Shown piece after piece: positions 37,143 to 45,552 of a stretch of DNA of 64,000 nt (its first letter is position 1; the number at the start of each line of letters is the position of its first letter). The notes beneath the pieces are model-generated. The model saw only the letters and a program-made list of their open reading frames with translations. It had not been told where the DNA came from and searched no databases. Both the position numbers and the translations under genes were made by a program. Origin of the DNA: Leeuwenhoekiella blandensis MED217 (GTDB taxonomy: Bacteria; Bacteroidota; Bacteroidia; Flavobacteriales; Flavobacteriaceae); assembly GCF_000152985.1 (NCBI RefSeq), contig NZ_CH672395.1, forward strand, positions 2,486,461-2,550,460, written 5' to 3'.

Positions 37143-38120
37143 CTAGAAATAACTTCCTTTTAAATTCAAGCCTTCGGTTTGTGGTAAGCCAAAGATCAAG
37201 TTCATATTCTCTACCGCCTGTCCTGAAGCTCCTTTTAAAAGGTTATCAATACAACTGGTGATCAATAATTGATTTTCATGCTTATGCAAGTGAATTAAAC
37301 ATTTATTGGTGTTCACCACTTGCTTCATATGAATATCTGTATCAGAAACAAAGGTGAATGGCGCTTCGGCATAAAAATCGGTGTAGATTTTTTTTATGGC
37401 TTCCAGCTCACCTTCAAATTTGGTGTACGCGGTTGCGAAAATTCCACGTGAGAAATTTCCTCGATTTGGAAGAAAGAAAATCTCTTTGTCAAATCCGCTT
37501 TGCAAACTTTTAACCGATTGATTGATCTCACCCATATGCTGATGGGTAAACGGCTTGTAATACGAAAAGTTATTATCTCTCCAGGTATAATGCGTTGTTG
37601 CTGAAAGTGAGGTTCCCGCACCGGTAGCTCCGGTAACCGCATTGATATGAATGTCTGAAGTAATATTTTTTGAATCTGCTAACGGAAGTAATGCCAACTG
37701 GATCGCAGTAGCAAAACACCCAGGATTTGCAATAGACCCCGCTTGTTTGATCTCATCTTTATTCAGCTCCGGAAGGCCGTAAATGAATTCTCTTCCTTGA
37801 AACTCAGCGTCTGGTTTTAGCCTGAAATCGTTACTTAAATCAATAATGATTGTTTCTTCAGAAAACACATTTTTATCTAAAAAAGCTGTTGAATTTCCGT
37901 GTCCTAAACACAAGAAAACCACATCAACGTCAAAATCAACCGTGTCTGCAAACCGAATATCAGTACTCCCTAAAAGGTCCTGATGCACATCGCTCAATAG
38001 GTTTCCAGCATTCGAAGTACTGAAAACAAAACTTAAATCAACATAATTATGATTCAGTAGAATTCTGATTAACTCTCCTGCCGTATAACCGGCACCGCCA
38101 ATTATTCCTGCTTTGATCAT
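37143..38120 (-). CDS. argC: N-acyl-gamma-glutamyl-phosphate reductase
   Basis: 325 residues. Rossmann start I-I-G-G-A-G-Y-T-A-G-E-L-I-R and catalytic Cys in N-P-G-C-F-A-T, which is the family active-site signature. It reduces the acyl-phosphate to semialdehyde with NADPH. The start overlaps the argG stop by 4 bases (ATGA type). Confidence 0.96.
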   Translation of the reverse strand: MIKAGIIGGAGYTAGELIRILLNHNYVDLSFVFSTSNAGNLLSDVHQDLLGSTDIRFADTVDFDVDVVFLCLGHGNSTAFLDKNVFSEETIIIDLSNDFRLKPDAEFQGREFIYGLPELNKDEIKQAGSIANPGCFATAIQLALLPLADSKNITSDIHINAVTGATGAGTSLSATTHYTWRDNNFSYYKPFTHQHMGEINQSVKSLQSGFDKEIFFLPNRGNFSRGIFATAYTKFEGELEAIKKIYTDFYAEAPFTFVSDTDIHMKQVVNTNKCLIHLHKHENQLLITSCIDNLLKGASGQAVENMNLIFGLPQTEGLNLKGSYF

Positions 38121-39304
38121 GAGTCTCCGTTTACGTGGTTGTAAATCTTGTTTTGATTCCCGGTGATTTTGATAAAGCCTTTAGCATCATTTGCCGTCCA
38201 ACCTTTGTTCATCTCACCATACGCACCAAAGGAAGCATTCATCAAATCGTGATCAGATTTTATACCTTCTAAAGTGAATCGATACGGTTGAAGAGTGACA
38301 TACACCTCACCTGAAACGTTCTTTTGACTATCGGTTAAAAAAGCTTCCAGATTGCGCATTGCGGGATCAAGATACTGTCCCTCGTGCAGGTGCATTCCGT
38401 AAAAGTTAGATAAGTAATCTTTGTGCTGCATTTGCCATTTTGTAAGCGTGTGCTTCTCTAGCAAATGATGCGCTTTAAGAATAATAACGGGCGCAGCAGC
38501 TTCAAAACCTACACGACCTTTGATCCCGATAATCGTGTCACCCACGTGAATATCGCGACCGATACCAAACGGAGCCGCAAGTTTTTGTAAAGCTTCGATA
38601 TTTTCTACCGGAGATCCTGATTTGCCATTTACAGCGGTAAGTTCGCCCTTTTCAAAAGTCAAGGTCACTTTTTCTGCTTCAGACTTTTCTACCTGAGAAG
38701 GAAAAGCCGACTCCGGCAAACCTTGGTGTGAAGTCAAGGTTTCACTTCCGCCAACAGAAGTTCCCCATAGTCCACGGTTTATAGAGTATTGTGCTTTTTC
38801 CCAAGACATCTCAACACCGTGACTTTTTAAATAATCGATCTCTTCTTGACGTGAAAGTTTTAAATCTCTAATCGGTGTGATGATCTCGATCTCAGGTGCT
38901 AATGTTTGAAAGATCATATCAAAACGTACTTGATCGTTTCCTGCACCGGTGCTTCCGTGAGCTACATATTCTGCACCAATAGACTTTGCATAATTGATGA
39001 TCTCAACCGCCTGGATGATACGTTCTGCACTTACCGAAAGTGGATACGTATTGTTTTTCAATACGTTCCCAAAGATCAAATACTTTACTACTTTATCATA
39101 AAAGCGGTCTACCGCTTGTACATTTTTGTAGGTTTTTGCACCGATTTTTAAGGCTTTAGATTCGATTTCATCAATCTCTTCTTGCGTAAAACCACCGGTA
39201 TTGATGCTTACCGCGTGAACTTCAAATCCTTTTTCTTCTGAAAGGTATTTTGCACAATAACTGGTATCTAAGCCGCCGCTGTAGGCGAGAACTAATTTTT
39301 TCAT
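38117..39304 (-). CDS. argG: Argininosuccinate synthase
   Basis: 395 residues. ATP-binding L-A-Y-S-G-G-L-D-T-S and aspartate/citrulline sites (V-A-H-G-S-T-G-A-G-N-D-Q-V-R-F). It condenses citrulline and aspartate. Second gene of the operon, after the acyltransferase; the placement of argG first among the arg genes is the usual order in this family of operons. Confidence 0.97.
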   Translation of the reverse strand: MKKLVLAYSGGLDTSYCAKYLSEEKGFEVHAVSINTGGFTQEEIDEIESKALKIGAKTYKNVQAVDRFYDKVVKYLIFGNVLKNNTYPLSVSAERIIQAVEIINYAKSIGAEYVAHGSTGAGNDQVRFDMIFQTLAPEIEIITPIRDLKLSRQEEIDYLKSHGVEMSWEKAQYSINRGLWGTSVGGSETLTSHQGLPESAFPSQVEKSEAEKVTLTFEKGELTAVNGKSGSPVENIEALQKLAAPFGIGRDIHVGDTIIGIKGRVGFEAAAPVIILKAHHLLEKHTLTKWQMQHKDYLSNFYGMHLHEGQYLDPAMRNLEAFLTDSQKNVSGEVYVTLQPYRFTLEGIKSDHDLMNASFGAYGEMNKGWTANDAKGFIKITGNQNKIYNHVNGDS

Positions 39305-39351
39305 TTTATTCTATTTATTCTGAAAACGCTCGGTAAGTGAGCTTAAGGTTT

Positions 39352-40023
39352 TTATTCTTCTTTTTTTTTATCTTTTTTCAAAAACAAGTGTTCTTTGATG
39401 CTTTTTAAGCGCGTAAATGCTTTGGGATTTACCTCTTCTTTCTCACGAACTCGTTGATTGATTTTCTCTTCAATTTCCTGCTTTTTCTTTTCTTCCTTTT
39501 CAGGATCATAAAGCATTCCTGTGCATAGACACATTTTTTGCTCGGTGCGTTGAAGAATGTCGTAGTTTCTGCAGGTTTGGCAACCTTTCCAGAAGGTAGG
39601 ATCATCTGTAAGCTCTGAGAAGGTCACAGGACGGTAGCCCAAATCTGAGTTGATCTTCATCACCGCAAGACCGGTGGTAATCCCAAAGACTTTGGCATCA
39701 GGATACTTATCACGGGAGTGATTAAAGATCGCTTCTTTGATCTGACGTGCGAGTCCGCTACCTCTATAATCCGGATGAACAATTAAACCTGAATTAGCAA
39801 CAAACTTACCGTGGCCCCAGGCCTCGATATAGCAAAAACCGGCAAATTTTTCACCATCAAGAGCGATGACAGCATTGCCGTTTTCCATTTTTGTAATGAC
39901 ATATTCAGGAGTACGTTTGGCGATTCCGGTGCCACGTACTTTTGCAGATTCTGCGATGGTATCGCAAATATATTGTGCATATCCCGCGTGGGATTTGTTA
40001 GCAATAATAATTTCCATATTCAA
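39352..40023 (-). CDS. GNAT acyltransferase, candidate N-acyl-glutamate synthase, with Cys cluster
   Basis: 223 residues. The acyl-CoA loop is Y-R-G-S-G-L-A-R-Q-I (about 86-95), typical GNAT. A C-Q-T-C at 148-151 and C-L-C at 165-167 form a possible C-x2-C / C-x-C metal site, unusual for GNATs. The last 45 residues are very rich in K and E and probably helical or disordered. Position at the head of a complete arg operon lacking a classic argA/argJ suggests that it acylates glutamate, the first step. The acyl donor (acetyl- or succinyl-CoA) is not determined by sequence. Confidence 0.75.
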   Translation of the reverse strand: MNMEIIIANKSHAGYAQYICDTIAESAKVRGTGIAKRTPEYVITKMENGNAVIALDGEKFAGFCYIEAWGHGKFVANSGLIVHPDYRGSGLARQIKEAIFNHSRDKYPDAKVFGITTGLAVMKINSDLGYRPVTFSELTDDPTFWKGCQTCRNYDILQRTEQKMCLCTGMLYDPEKEEKKKQEIEEKINQRVREKEEVNPKAFTRLKSIKEHLFLKKDKKKEE

Positions 40024-40072
40024 TTGAATTGGAAGTTAGAAAAAAGTGAAATTGTAATTTGAATCGAAAGTT

Positions 40073-40118
40073 GGAACCGGACTCACCTAAGTTCCCTAAA
40101 AATATGCACCCACTAGGG
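40073..40118 (-). promoter_or_regulatory. Overlapping alternative hairpins downstream of the Arg leader ORF
   Basis: On the minus strand, CCCTA (40114-40118) pairs with TAGGG (40094-40098), and GGAAC (40091-40095) pairs with GTTCC (40073-40077). The two overlap at 40094-40095, so they exclude each other. A T6 run follows at 40040-40045, but no hairpin abuts it. The arrangement resembles alternative leader structures, without a convincing terminator. Confidence 0.4.
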
Positions 40119-40250
40119 GCGGCGGCGCTCACGGCGGCGTACAGGAATATAAACCAATGTAGTGTTGGTTCTGTTAACTGGGTATAAAGAATTAAGCAAC
40201 GCATTTACCGCTTGCTTTAGTTCTGTTATATGTCTTTTTATTCCCTTCAT
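40113..40250 (-). CDS. Arginine-rich leader peptide of the arg operon
   Basis: A 45-codon ORF that ends V-R-R-R-E-R-R-R-P, with six Arg codons among seven consecutive positions (CGC CGC CGT GAG CGC CGC CGC), 90 bases before the first gene of the arginine operon. It begins with an ATG close to a TACTTTG promoter-like box. The concentrated Arg codons just before the stop fit a ribosome-stalling sensor of Arg-tRNA. Unlike the ilv leader, I cannot find an intrinsic terminator after it, so control could be through Rho or alternative folding. It could also be a small protein of other function. Confidence 0.6.
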   Translation of the reverse strand: MKGIKRHITELKQAVNALLNSLYPVNRTNTTLVYIPVRRRERRRP

Positions 40251-40266
40251 TGTTGATGCTAAAATA

Positions 40267-40324
40267 CAAAGTAGATTTAAATGAGCCTTCAGAATTTTTC
40301 AGAAATATCAAATAAATCTACTTT
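40267..40324. promoter_or_regulatory. 12-bp inverted repeat and -7-like box before the Arg leader ORF
   Basis: aaagtagattta (40268-40279) and taaatctacttt (40313-40324) form a perfect inverted repeat 33 bases apart. The near arm overlaps a TACTTTG -7-like box (40267-40273, minus strand) that would start transcription just before the leader ORF. This may be an operator for a repressor such as ArgR; the known ArgR box is not matched. Confidence 0.4.
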
Positions 40325-40402
40325 TTTATGATTTTATCAGATTTAAACTAAAAATCAGAATTTCACTGAAATTTTAATAATCAATACTGCTTTTTACAAA
40401 GT

Positions 40403-41998
40403 TTACAATAAGTAATCTGTACTTACAAAGTTTGACTTTTTGGTATCTAGAAGCTCGTTGAGTATCGCATTGTTGTAAGCATTGTCTTTAGAAGCCACAA
40501 AGGTGCGTATCGAGAACGATCTTAATGCATCATGAACACTCAACGTACTCACCGCTGAATCCTTTCTTCCCGTAAACGGATAGACATCCGGACCACGTTG
40601 ACACGAACTATTTAAATTAACTCTGCAGACCAAATTAACCAAGGTGTCTATCAAAGGAGCAAGCGCTTTTACATCTTTACCAAAGAGACTTACTTGCTGG
40701 CCATAATTAGATTCGGCCATATCATCTAAAGGTTCGTCGATGTGTTTAAAAGTCAGTACCGGAACTACAGGTCCAAACTGTTCTTCTTTGTAAACTTCCA
40801 TTTCTTTAGTTACCGGAAATAATACCGCAGGCCAAATAAAGTTTTCTGAACGTTCCCCTCCTTTAGCATTAATGATCTTTGCTCCTTTTTCTTTAGCATC
40901 ATCAATCAACTGCTGAATATAATCTGGTTTTGAAGGCTCTGGAAGTGGCGTGAGTTTCACATCGTCTTCCCAAGGTAAACCAAATTTTAAAGCATCAACG
41001 GCTTCGGCATATTTTCTATTGAAGGTTTCTGCGATATTTTCATGTACATAGATCACTTTTAAAGCTGTACAGCGCTGGCCATTAAAAGATAGTGTTCCTG
41101 CGATGCATTCGGCAACAGCAAGATCAAGATCTGCATCGGGTAAAATGATAGCAGGATTTTTTGCTTCGAGACCCAGAACTAAGCGTAAACGATTTTGTTT
41201 TGGGTGTAATGCCTGAAGCGAATTGGCCGAAGAACTATGACCAATTAATGCTAAAACATCGACCTTTCCGGTTTTCATAATTGGTGTTGCCACTGCTCGA
41301 CCTCTACCAAAAAGAATATTCACCACTCCTGCGGGAAAACTTTCTTGAAATGCTTCAAGCAATGGCGTGATTAAAAGAACGCCATGTTTAGCCGGTTTGA
41401 AAACCGCAGTATTCCCCATAATCAATGCAGGAATCAGCAAGCAAAAGGTTTCATTAAGCGGGTAGTTATAAGGCCCCAAACAAAGCACGACTCCTAATGG
41501 CCCGCGTCTAATATGTGCGTGAATACCTCCTTCTTTATAGAATTTGGCACTCTCCCGATCCATATTCTTGTAATCTTCTATGGTATCGAGAATATATTCT
41601 ACCGTACGATCAAACTCTTTTTGCGAATCAGGATAATTTTTACAAATCTCCCACATGAGTAGCTTCACAATAAGTTCGCGCTTTTCTTTCATTTTTGTAA
41701 CGAAAGTTTCCATACACTTAATGCGGTCAGCTACTTTCATCGTTGGCCATAAGCCCTGACCACGATCATAGGCTTTATGCGCAGCATCAACTGCCGCAAT
41801 AGCTTCCGACTCTCCCAAGGTGGGAATAGAACCGAGTCGCGTAGGTGTGCGCTCCCCATCATTTTCTGTATGGATACTTGAGAAAACATCTGAAGTTTCT
41901 CCGTTCCAATTATGCAGTTTGCCATCAATAAGATAGGTGCGCTGCTCAATGGGTGTTACTTTAAATTGATCTGGAATTTCTGCTGTAATTTTTTTCAT
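40403..41998 (-). CDS. gapN: NADP-dependent glyceraldehyde-3-phosphate dehydrogenase-like aldehyde dehydrogenase
   Basis: 531 residues of the aldehyde dehydrogenase superfamily. Motifs: [10 protein letters not shown] (NADP site), the catalytic Glu in G-L-E-A-K-N-P and nucleophile Cys in F-N-G-Q-R-C-T-A. The R-C-T and Y-N-Y-P-L-N-E patterns are those of GapN, which oxidises glyceraldehyde-3-phosphate directly to 3-phosphoglycerate and forms NADPH. The C-terminus is slightly longer than in plant enzymes. It is monocistronic, located between the ilv operon and the arg leader. The G3P specificity is an inference. Confidence 0.8.
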   Translation of the reverse strand: MKKITAEIPDQFKVTPIEQRTYLIDGKLHNWNGETSDVFSSIHTENDGERTPTRLGSIPTLGESEAIAAVDAAHKAYDRGQGLWPTMKVADRIKCMETFVTKMKEKRELIVKLLMWEICKNYPDSQKEFDRTVEYILDTIEDYKNMDRESAKFYKEGGIHAHIRRGPLGVVLCLGPYNYPLNETFCLLIPALIMGNTAVFKPAKHGVLLITPLLEAFQESFPAGVVNILFGRGRAVATPIMKTGKVDVLALIGHSSSANSLQALHPKQNRLRLVLGLEAKNPAIILPDADLDLAVAECIAGTLSFNGQRCTALKVIYVHENIAETFNRKYAEAVDALKFGLPWEDDVKLTPLPEPSKPDYIQQLIDDAKEKGAKIINAKGGERSENFIWPAVLFPVTKEMEVYKEEQFGPVVPVLTFKHIDEPLDDMAESNYGQQVSLFGKDVKALAPLIDTLVNLVCRVNLNSSCQRGPDVYPFTGRKDSAVSTLSVHDALRSFSIRTFVASKDNAYNNAILNELLDTKKSNFVSTDYLL

Positions 41999-42095
41999 TG
42001 GTTGGTTAGTTTTTGGTGAAAAGGTAATTATGCGTTGTTTATCAATTCATCAGAAATATACAGCTTAAATTATTAACTTATAGATTCTTACATCT

Positions 42096-43403
42096 TTAAA
42101 TTAAGAATTCGAATAAATCTGGTTTATCGTTTAAGTATTCTCCAAAAAAGTTTCTACTTTTCATTCGATCGATAAGCGGTTGTAGGTCTTTGCGGTCTTT
42201 AAGCTCAATCCCTACCACAGCCGGACCATCTTCACGAGATGTTTTCTTTTTATATTCAAAAAAAGTAATGTCATCTTCCGGACCTAAGATTTCATTTAAG
42301 AACTCACGCAATGCGCCTGCGCGCTGTGGGAATCTAATGATGAAATAATGCTTCAAACCACGATATAACAGAGCACGCTCTTTTATTTCGGCAGTACGTG
42401 TAATATCGTTGTTGCTTCCGCTCACAATACACACCACGTTTTTGCCTTTGATCTCATCTGCAAACTGATCTAACACAGATAGCGTAAGCGCTCCCGCGGG
42501 CTCGACCACAATCGCCTCTTTGTTATAAAGATCAAGAATAGTCTGGCAAACTTTCCCTTCAGGAACAGTCACCATTTTTTCTAAATATTCTTTGCATATC
42601 GCAAAGGTTCGTTCTCCTACACGTTGTACCGCAGCACCATCGACAAACTTTTCGATCAAGGAAAGCGTCGTATTTTCTTTATTAAATATCGAAGTACTCA
42701 TAGACGGAGCTCCTTCAGGCTCTACTCCTATTATTTTAGTATTCGGCGAAAGCAAATGAAAAACCGTACTCAAACCTGAAGCTAGACCACCACCACCAAC
42801 GGGAACAAAAACATAGTCTATCTCTTCTTTGCTCTGCTCAATAATCTCCAAACCTACAGTAGCCTGACCTTCAATAATTTTTTCATCATCAAAAGGATGT
42901 ACAAAGATTTTACCCAGCGCATCACATTCAATTTTTGAAGCTTTATAGGCATCGTCAAATGTGTCTCCGGTAAGTACGATTTTGGCATATTCGCCACCAA
43001 ACATCTCTACCTGCTCAATCTTTTGTTTTGGCGTAGGCGATGGCATAAAAATCGTACCATTAATCTTCAGCTTTGCGCAGGCAAAAGCCACGCCTTGTGC
43101 ATGATTTCCTGCGCTTGCACAAACGATTCCTTTGGCGCGCTCTTCTTCGGTTAACGAATTGATTTTATTGAATGCTCCTCGGATTTTATAGGACCTCACC
43201 TGTTGCAAATCTTCACGCTTCAGCATAACATTGGCGTCAAACTTGCGCGAATAATTTAAACTCGGCATTAAAGGAGTCAACGCAGCAACACCTTCCAAGG
43301 TTTTTGCTGCTTCCTTTATCTGCTCTAGGTCAGGAAAAAATGTGGTTTTTAAATCGCCCAAAATAAAAGTATTAGGATTAAGTAAGCCTGTCTCAAAATG
43401 CAT
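42096..43403 (-). CDS. ilvA: Threonine ammonia-lyase (threonine dehydratase)
   Basis: 435 residues. PLP lysine in R-S-Y-K-I-R-G-A (about residue 83) and the glycine loop S-A-G-N-H-A-Q-G, plus V-G-G-G-G-L-A-S-G. A single C-terminal ACT-like regulatory domain (about 345-435) follows. It deaminates threonine to 2-oxobutyrate, the entry to isoleucine; this also links it to thrA. The ATG lies in the loop of a 9-bp hairpin. The first 17 residues are not like the typical family start (E-A-A-K-T-L-E-G-V-A-A-L-T-P-L), so a TTG further down may be the real start. Confidence 0.93.
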   Translation of the reverse strand: MHFETGLLNPNTFILGDLKTTFFPDLEQIKEAAKTLEGVAALTPLMPSLNYSRKFDANVMLKREDLQQVRSYKIRGAFNKINSLTEEERAKGIVCASAGNHAQGVAFACAKLKINGTIFMPSPTPKQKIEQVEMFGGEYAKIVLTGDTFDDAYKASKIECDALGKIFVHPFDDEKIIEGQATVGLEIIEQSKEEIDYVFVPVGGGGLASGLSTVFHLLSPNTKIIGVEPEGAPSMSTSIFNKENTTLSLIEKFVDGAAVQRVGERTFAICKEYLEKMVTVPEGKVCQTILDLYNKEAIVVEPAGALTLSVLDQFADEIKGKNVVCIVSGSNNDITRTAEIKERALLYRGLKHYFIIRFPQRAGALREFLNEILGPEDDITFFEYKKKTSREDGPAVVGIELKDRKDLQPLIDRMKSRNFFGEYLNDKPDLFEFLI

Positions 43404-43415
43404 TGTGACAGGCTT
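43384..43415. promoter_or_regulatory. Hairpin enclosing the annotated ilvA start codon
   Basis: aagcctgtc (43384-43392) pairs perfectly with gacaggctt (43407-43415); the ATG (43401-43403, minus) is in the 14-base loop. On the plus strand a T-rich tract follows, so it also has the form of a terminator against antisense transcription. Possible roles are start-codon control or a terminator; see findings. Confidence 0.5.
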
Positions 43416-43440
43416 ATTTTTTATTGAGTTTAGAAAATCT

Positions 43441-44940
43441 TTAAGCTGTCACAGCCTCTCCAGAAGCTACGGTCTTAATGTCTTTCATCGCAGTCATTGA
43501 CTCACGTAACCAAGCTCCTACAGCCTCTACTTCGTGAGCACGAATCGCATCGTTTACAGCAATAAGTGTTTTGTTATCTACACTGTTGTCTGTCGCATAT
43601 GCTTTACCAATCACATTGGTATCAATGCCTTTCATAAACTCGGTAAGCATTGGCTTACACGCGTGATCAAATAAGTAACAACCATATTCTGCTGTATCAG
43701 AAATCACACGGTTCATTTCGAATAATTTCTTACGAGCAATCGTATTTGCGATAAGTGGCGTTTCGTGAAGCGACTCATAATAAGCAGATTCTTCAATGAT
43801 TCCGGCTTCGGTCATGGTTTCAAAAGCGAGTTCTACACCGGCTTTTACCATTGCCACCATTAACACCCCGTGATCAAAGAATTCCTGCTCGCTGATTTCC
43901 TGACTTCCTGCAGGTGTTTTTTCAAAAGCTGTCTCTCCTGTTGCTGCTCTCCATTTAAGAAGATTTGCATCATCATTAGCCCAGTCTTCCATCATTGTTT
44001 TTGAGAAATGACCAGAGATGATATCATCCATATGTTTGTGGAATAATGGACGTGTGATATCTTTAATTTCTTCAGCCAGTTCAAAAGCTTTGATTTTTGA
44101 AGGATTGTTCAAACGATCCATCATATTTGTGATTCCACCGTGCTTTAACGCTTCGGTAATGGTTTCCCAACCATACTGAATCAATTTTGAAGCATAACCT
44201 GCATCGATTTCTTTTTCAACCATTTTGTCAAAGCAAAGAATAGAACCGGTTTGCAACATTCCACAAAGAATGGTTTGCTCACCCATCAAATCACTTTTTA
44301 CTTCAGCAACAAAAGAAGATTCAAGAACACCCGCTCTGTGACCACCGGTTGCTACAGCATATGCTTTTGCCTGATCAAGACCTTTTCCTTCAGGATCATT
44401 TTCAGGGTGTACAGCAATAAGTGTAGGTACACCAAAACCACGTTTGTACTCCTCACGCACTTCAGAACCCGGACATTTAGGCGCACACATAATTACAGTC
44501 AAGTCTTTGCGCACTTGCATTCCTTCTTCTACGATATTGAAACCGTGGCTATACGCCAAAGTAGCTCCTTCTTTCATCAACGGCATAACCGTAGAAACCA
44601 CAGCAGTATGCTGCTTATCTGGTGTTAGGTTACAAACCAAATCTGCAGTTGGGATAAGTTCGTCATACGTTCCTACCGTAAAACCATTATCTACAGCATT
44701 TTTATACGAAGCTCTTTTCTCTTTAATCGCACCTTCGCGCAACGCATAAGAAATATCTAAGCCGCTGTCACGCATGTTTAACCCTTGGTTTAACCCTTGC
44801 GCACCACAACCTACGATGACTACTTTTTTTCCGCGTAAAGCTTCCACCCCATTTGAAAATTCTTCAGATTCCATAAAGCGGCATTTGGCAAGTTGTGCCA
44901 ACTGTTCTCTTAGGGATAGTGTATTAAAGTAATTTGACAT
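43441..44940 (-). CDS. ilvC: Ketol-acid reductoisomerase (class II)
   Basis: 499 residues, the long class-II form. NADPH loop [13 protein letters not shown]. The N-terminal domain is followed by a duplicated helical domain with Mg ligands (D-L-M-G-E-Q and a second C-terminal knot with Y-G-C-Y-L-F-D-H-A). It converts acetolactate to dihydroxyisovalerate and the acetohydroxybutyrate equivalent to dihydroxymethylvalerate. Fourth gene of the ilv operon. Confidence 0.97.
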   Translation of the reverse strand: MSNYFNTLSLREQLAQLAKCRFMESEEFSNGVEALRGKKVVIVGCGAQGLNQGLNMRDSGLDISYALREGAIKEKRASYKNAVDNGFTVGTYDELIPTADLVCNLTPDKQHTAVVSTVMPLMKEGATLAYSHGFNIVEEGMQVRKDLTVIMCAPKCPGSEVREEYKRGFGVPTLIAVHPENDPEGKGLDQAKAYAVATGGHRAGVLESSFVAEVKSDLMGEQTILCGMLQTGSILCFDKMVEKEIDAGYASKLIQYGWETITEALKHGGITNMMDRLNNPSKIKAFELAEEIKDITRPLFHKHMDDIISGHFSKTMMEDWANDDANLLKWRAATGETAFEKTPAGSQEISEQEFFDHGVLMVAMVKAGVELAFETMTEAGIIEESAYYESLHETPLIANTIARKKLFEMNRVISDTAEYGCYLFDHACKPMLTEFMKGIDTNVIGKAYATDNSVDNKTLIAVNDAIRAHEVEAVGAWLRESMTAMKDIKTVASGEAVTA

Positions 44941-45022
44941 TTTGATTTATTTTTAATGATATTGATTAGTTAATTTTAATTGCGCTGCTAAAGGGTTTCT
45001 TCCCTAGCCTATGCGCGATAGT

Positions 45023-45550
45023 TTACTCGGCAAATTCTGCCAGCATTTTAGAGATTTTCATTTCGTCTTTAGTTACCGAAATTCTTCCGGAACGTACAAA
45101 TTGCATAATTCCGAAAGCGCTTAATTCGCGGTATAAAAGTTCGATCTCACTACGGCGACCGGCTTTCTCCAAAACAAAGAACTCTTTGTTCACGGTTACG
45201 ATACGTGCACTACTTTCTTTTATGATATTCTGAATTTGGCGCTCTTCAAACAACAAGTCTGATTTGATTTTAAACAGACAAGTCTCTAAAAAGATGGTCT
45301 CTTCATCGGTGTGATAATACGCTTTGATCACCTCAACCTGCTTCTCCAGCTGACCGATGATCTTTTTCATACGTTCTTCGGTAAGGTTGATCACAATAGT
45401 AAATCGCGACACGCCTTCTATCTCTGAAATCGAAGTGTTTAAACTCTCGATATTTATTTTTCTACGCTGAAATATCGCCGAAATACGGTTAAGCAAACCG
45501 ATGTTATTTTCGGTATATATAGAAACGGTATATGTTTTTGTTTCGCTCAT
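45023..45550 (-). CDS. ilvN: Acetolactate synthase small (regulatory) subunit
   Basis: 175 residues. An N-terminal ACT domain (Y-T-V-S-I-Y-T-E-N-N-I-G-L-L-N-R-I-S-A-I-F) binds valine for feedback inhibition; a C-terminal domain (about 85-175) contacts the large subunit. Two bases separate it from ilvB. Confidence 0.95.
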   Translation of the reverse strand: MSETKTYTVSIYTENNIGLLNRISAIFQRRKINIESLNTSISEIEGVSRFTIVINLTEERMKKIIGQLEKQVEVIKAYYHTDEETIFLETCLFKIKSDLLFEERQIQNIIKESSARIVTVNKEFFVLEKAGRRSEIELLYRELSAFGIMQFVRSGRISVTKDEMKISKMLAEFAE

Positions 45551-45552
45551 AA

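Noticed and set aside
40113-40142. The CGCCGC-rich run as only a GC-rich repeat without meaning
   Set aside because: It could be an accident, but the in-frame Arg run ending at a stop, its location and the parallel leaders at ilv and thr make this less likely; kept as a finding with moderate confidence.
39998-40204. A 68-residue ORF on the minus strand overlapping the acyltransferase start
   Set aside because: It lies in another frame, overlaps the coding start and shows no family signal; the Arg-rich leader frame is the better candidate.
44251-44749. Plus-strand ORFs of more than 100 codons over ilvC
   Set aside because: They are antisense to a well-conserved gene, and their composition is the mirror of ilvC codons.
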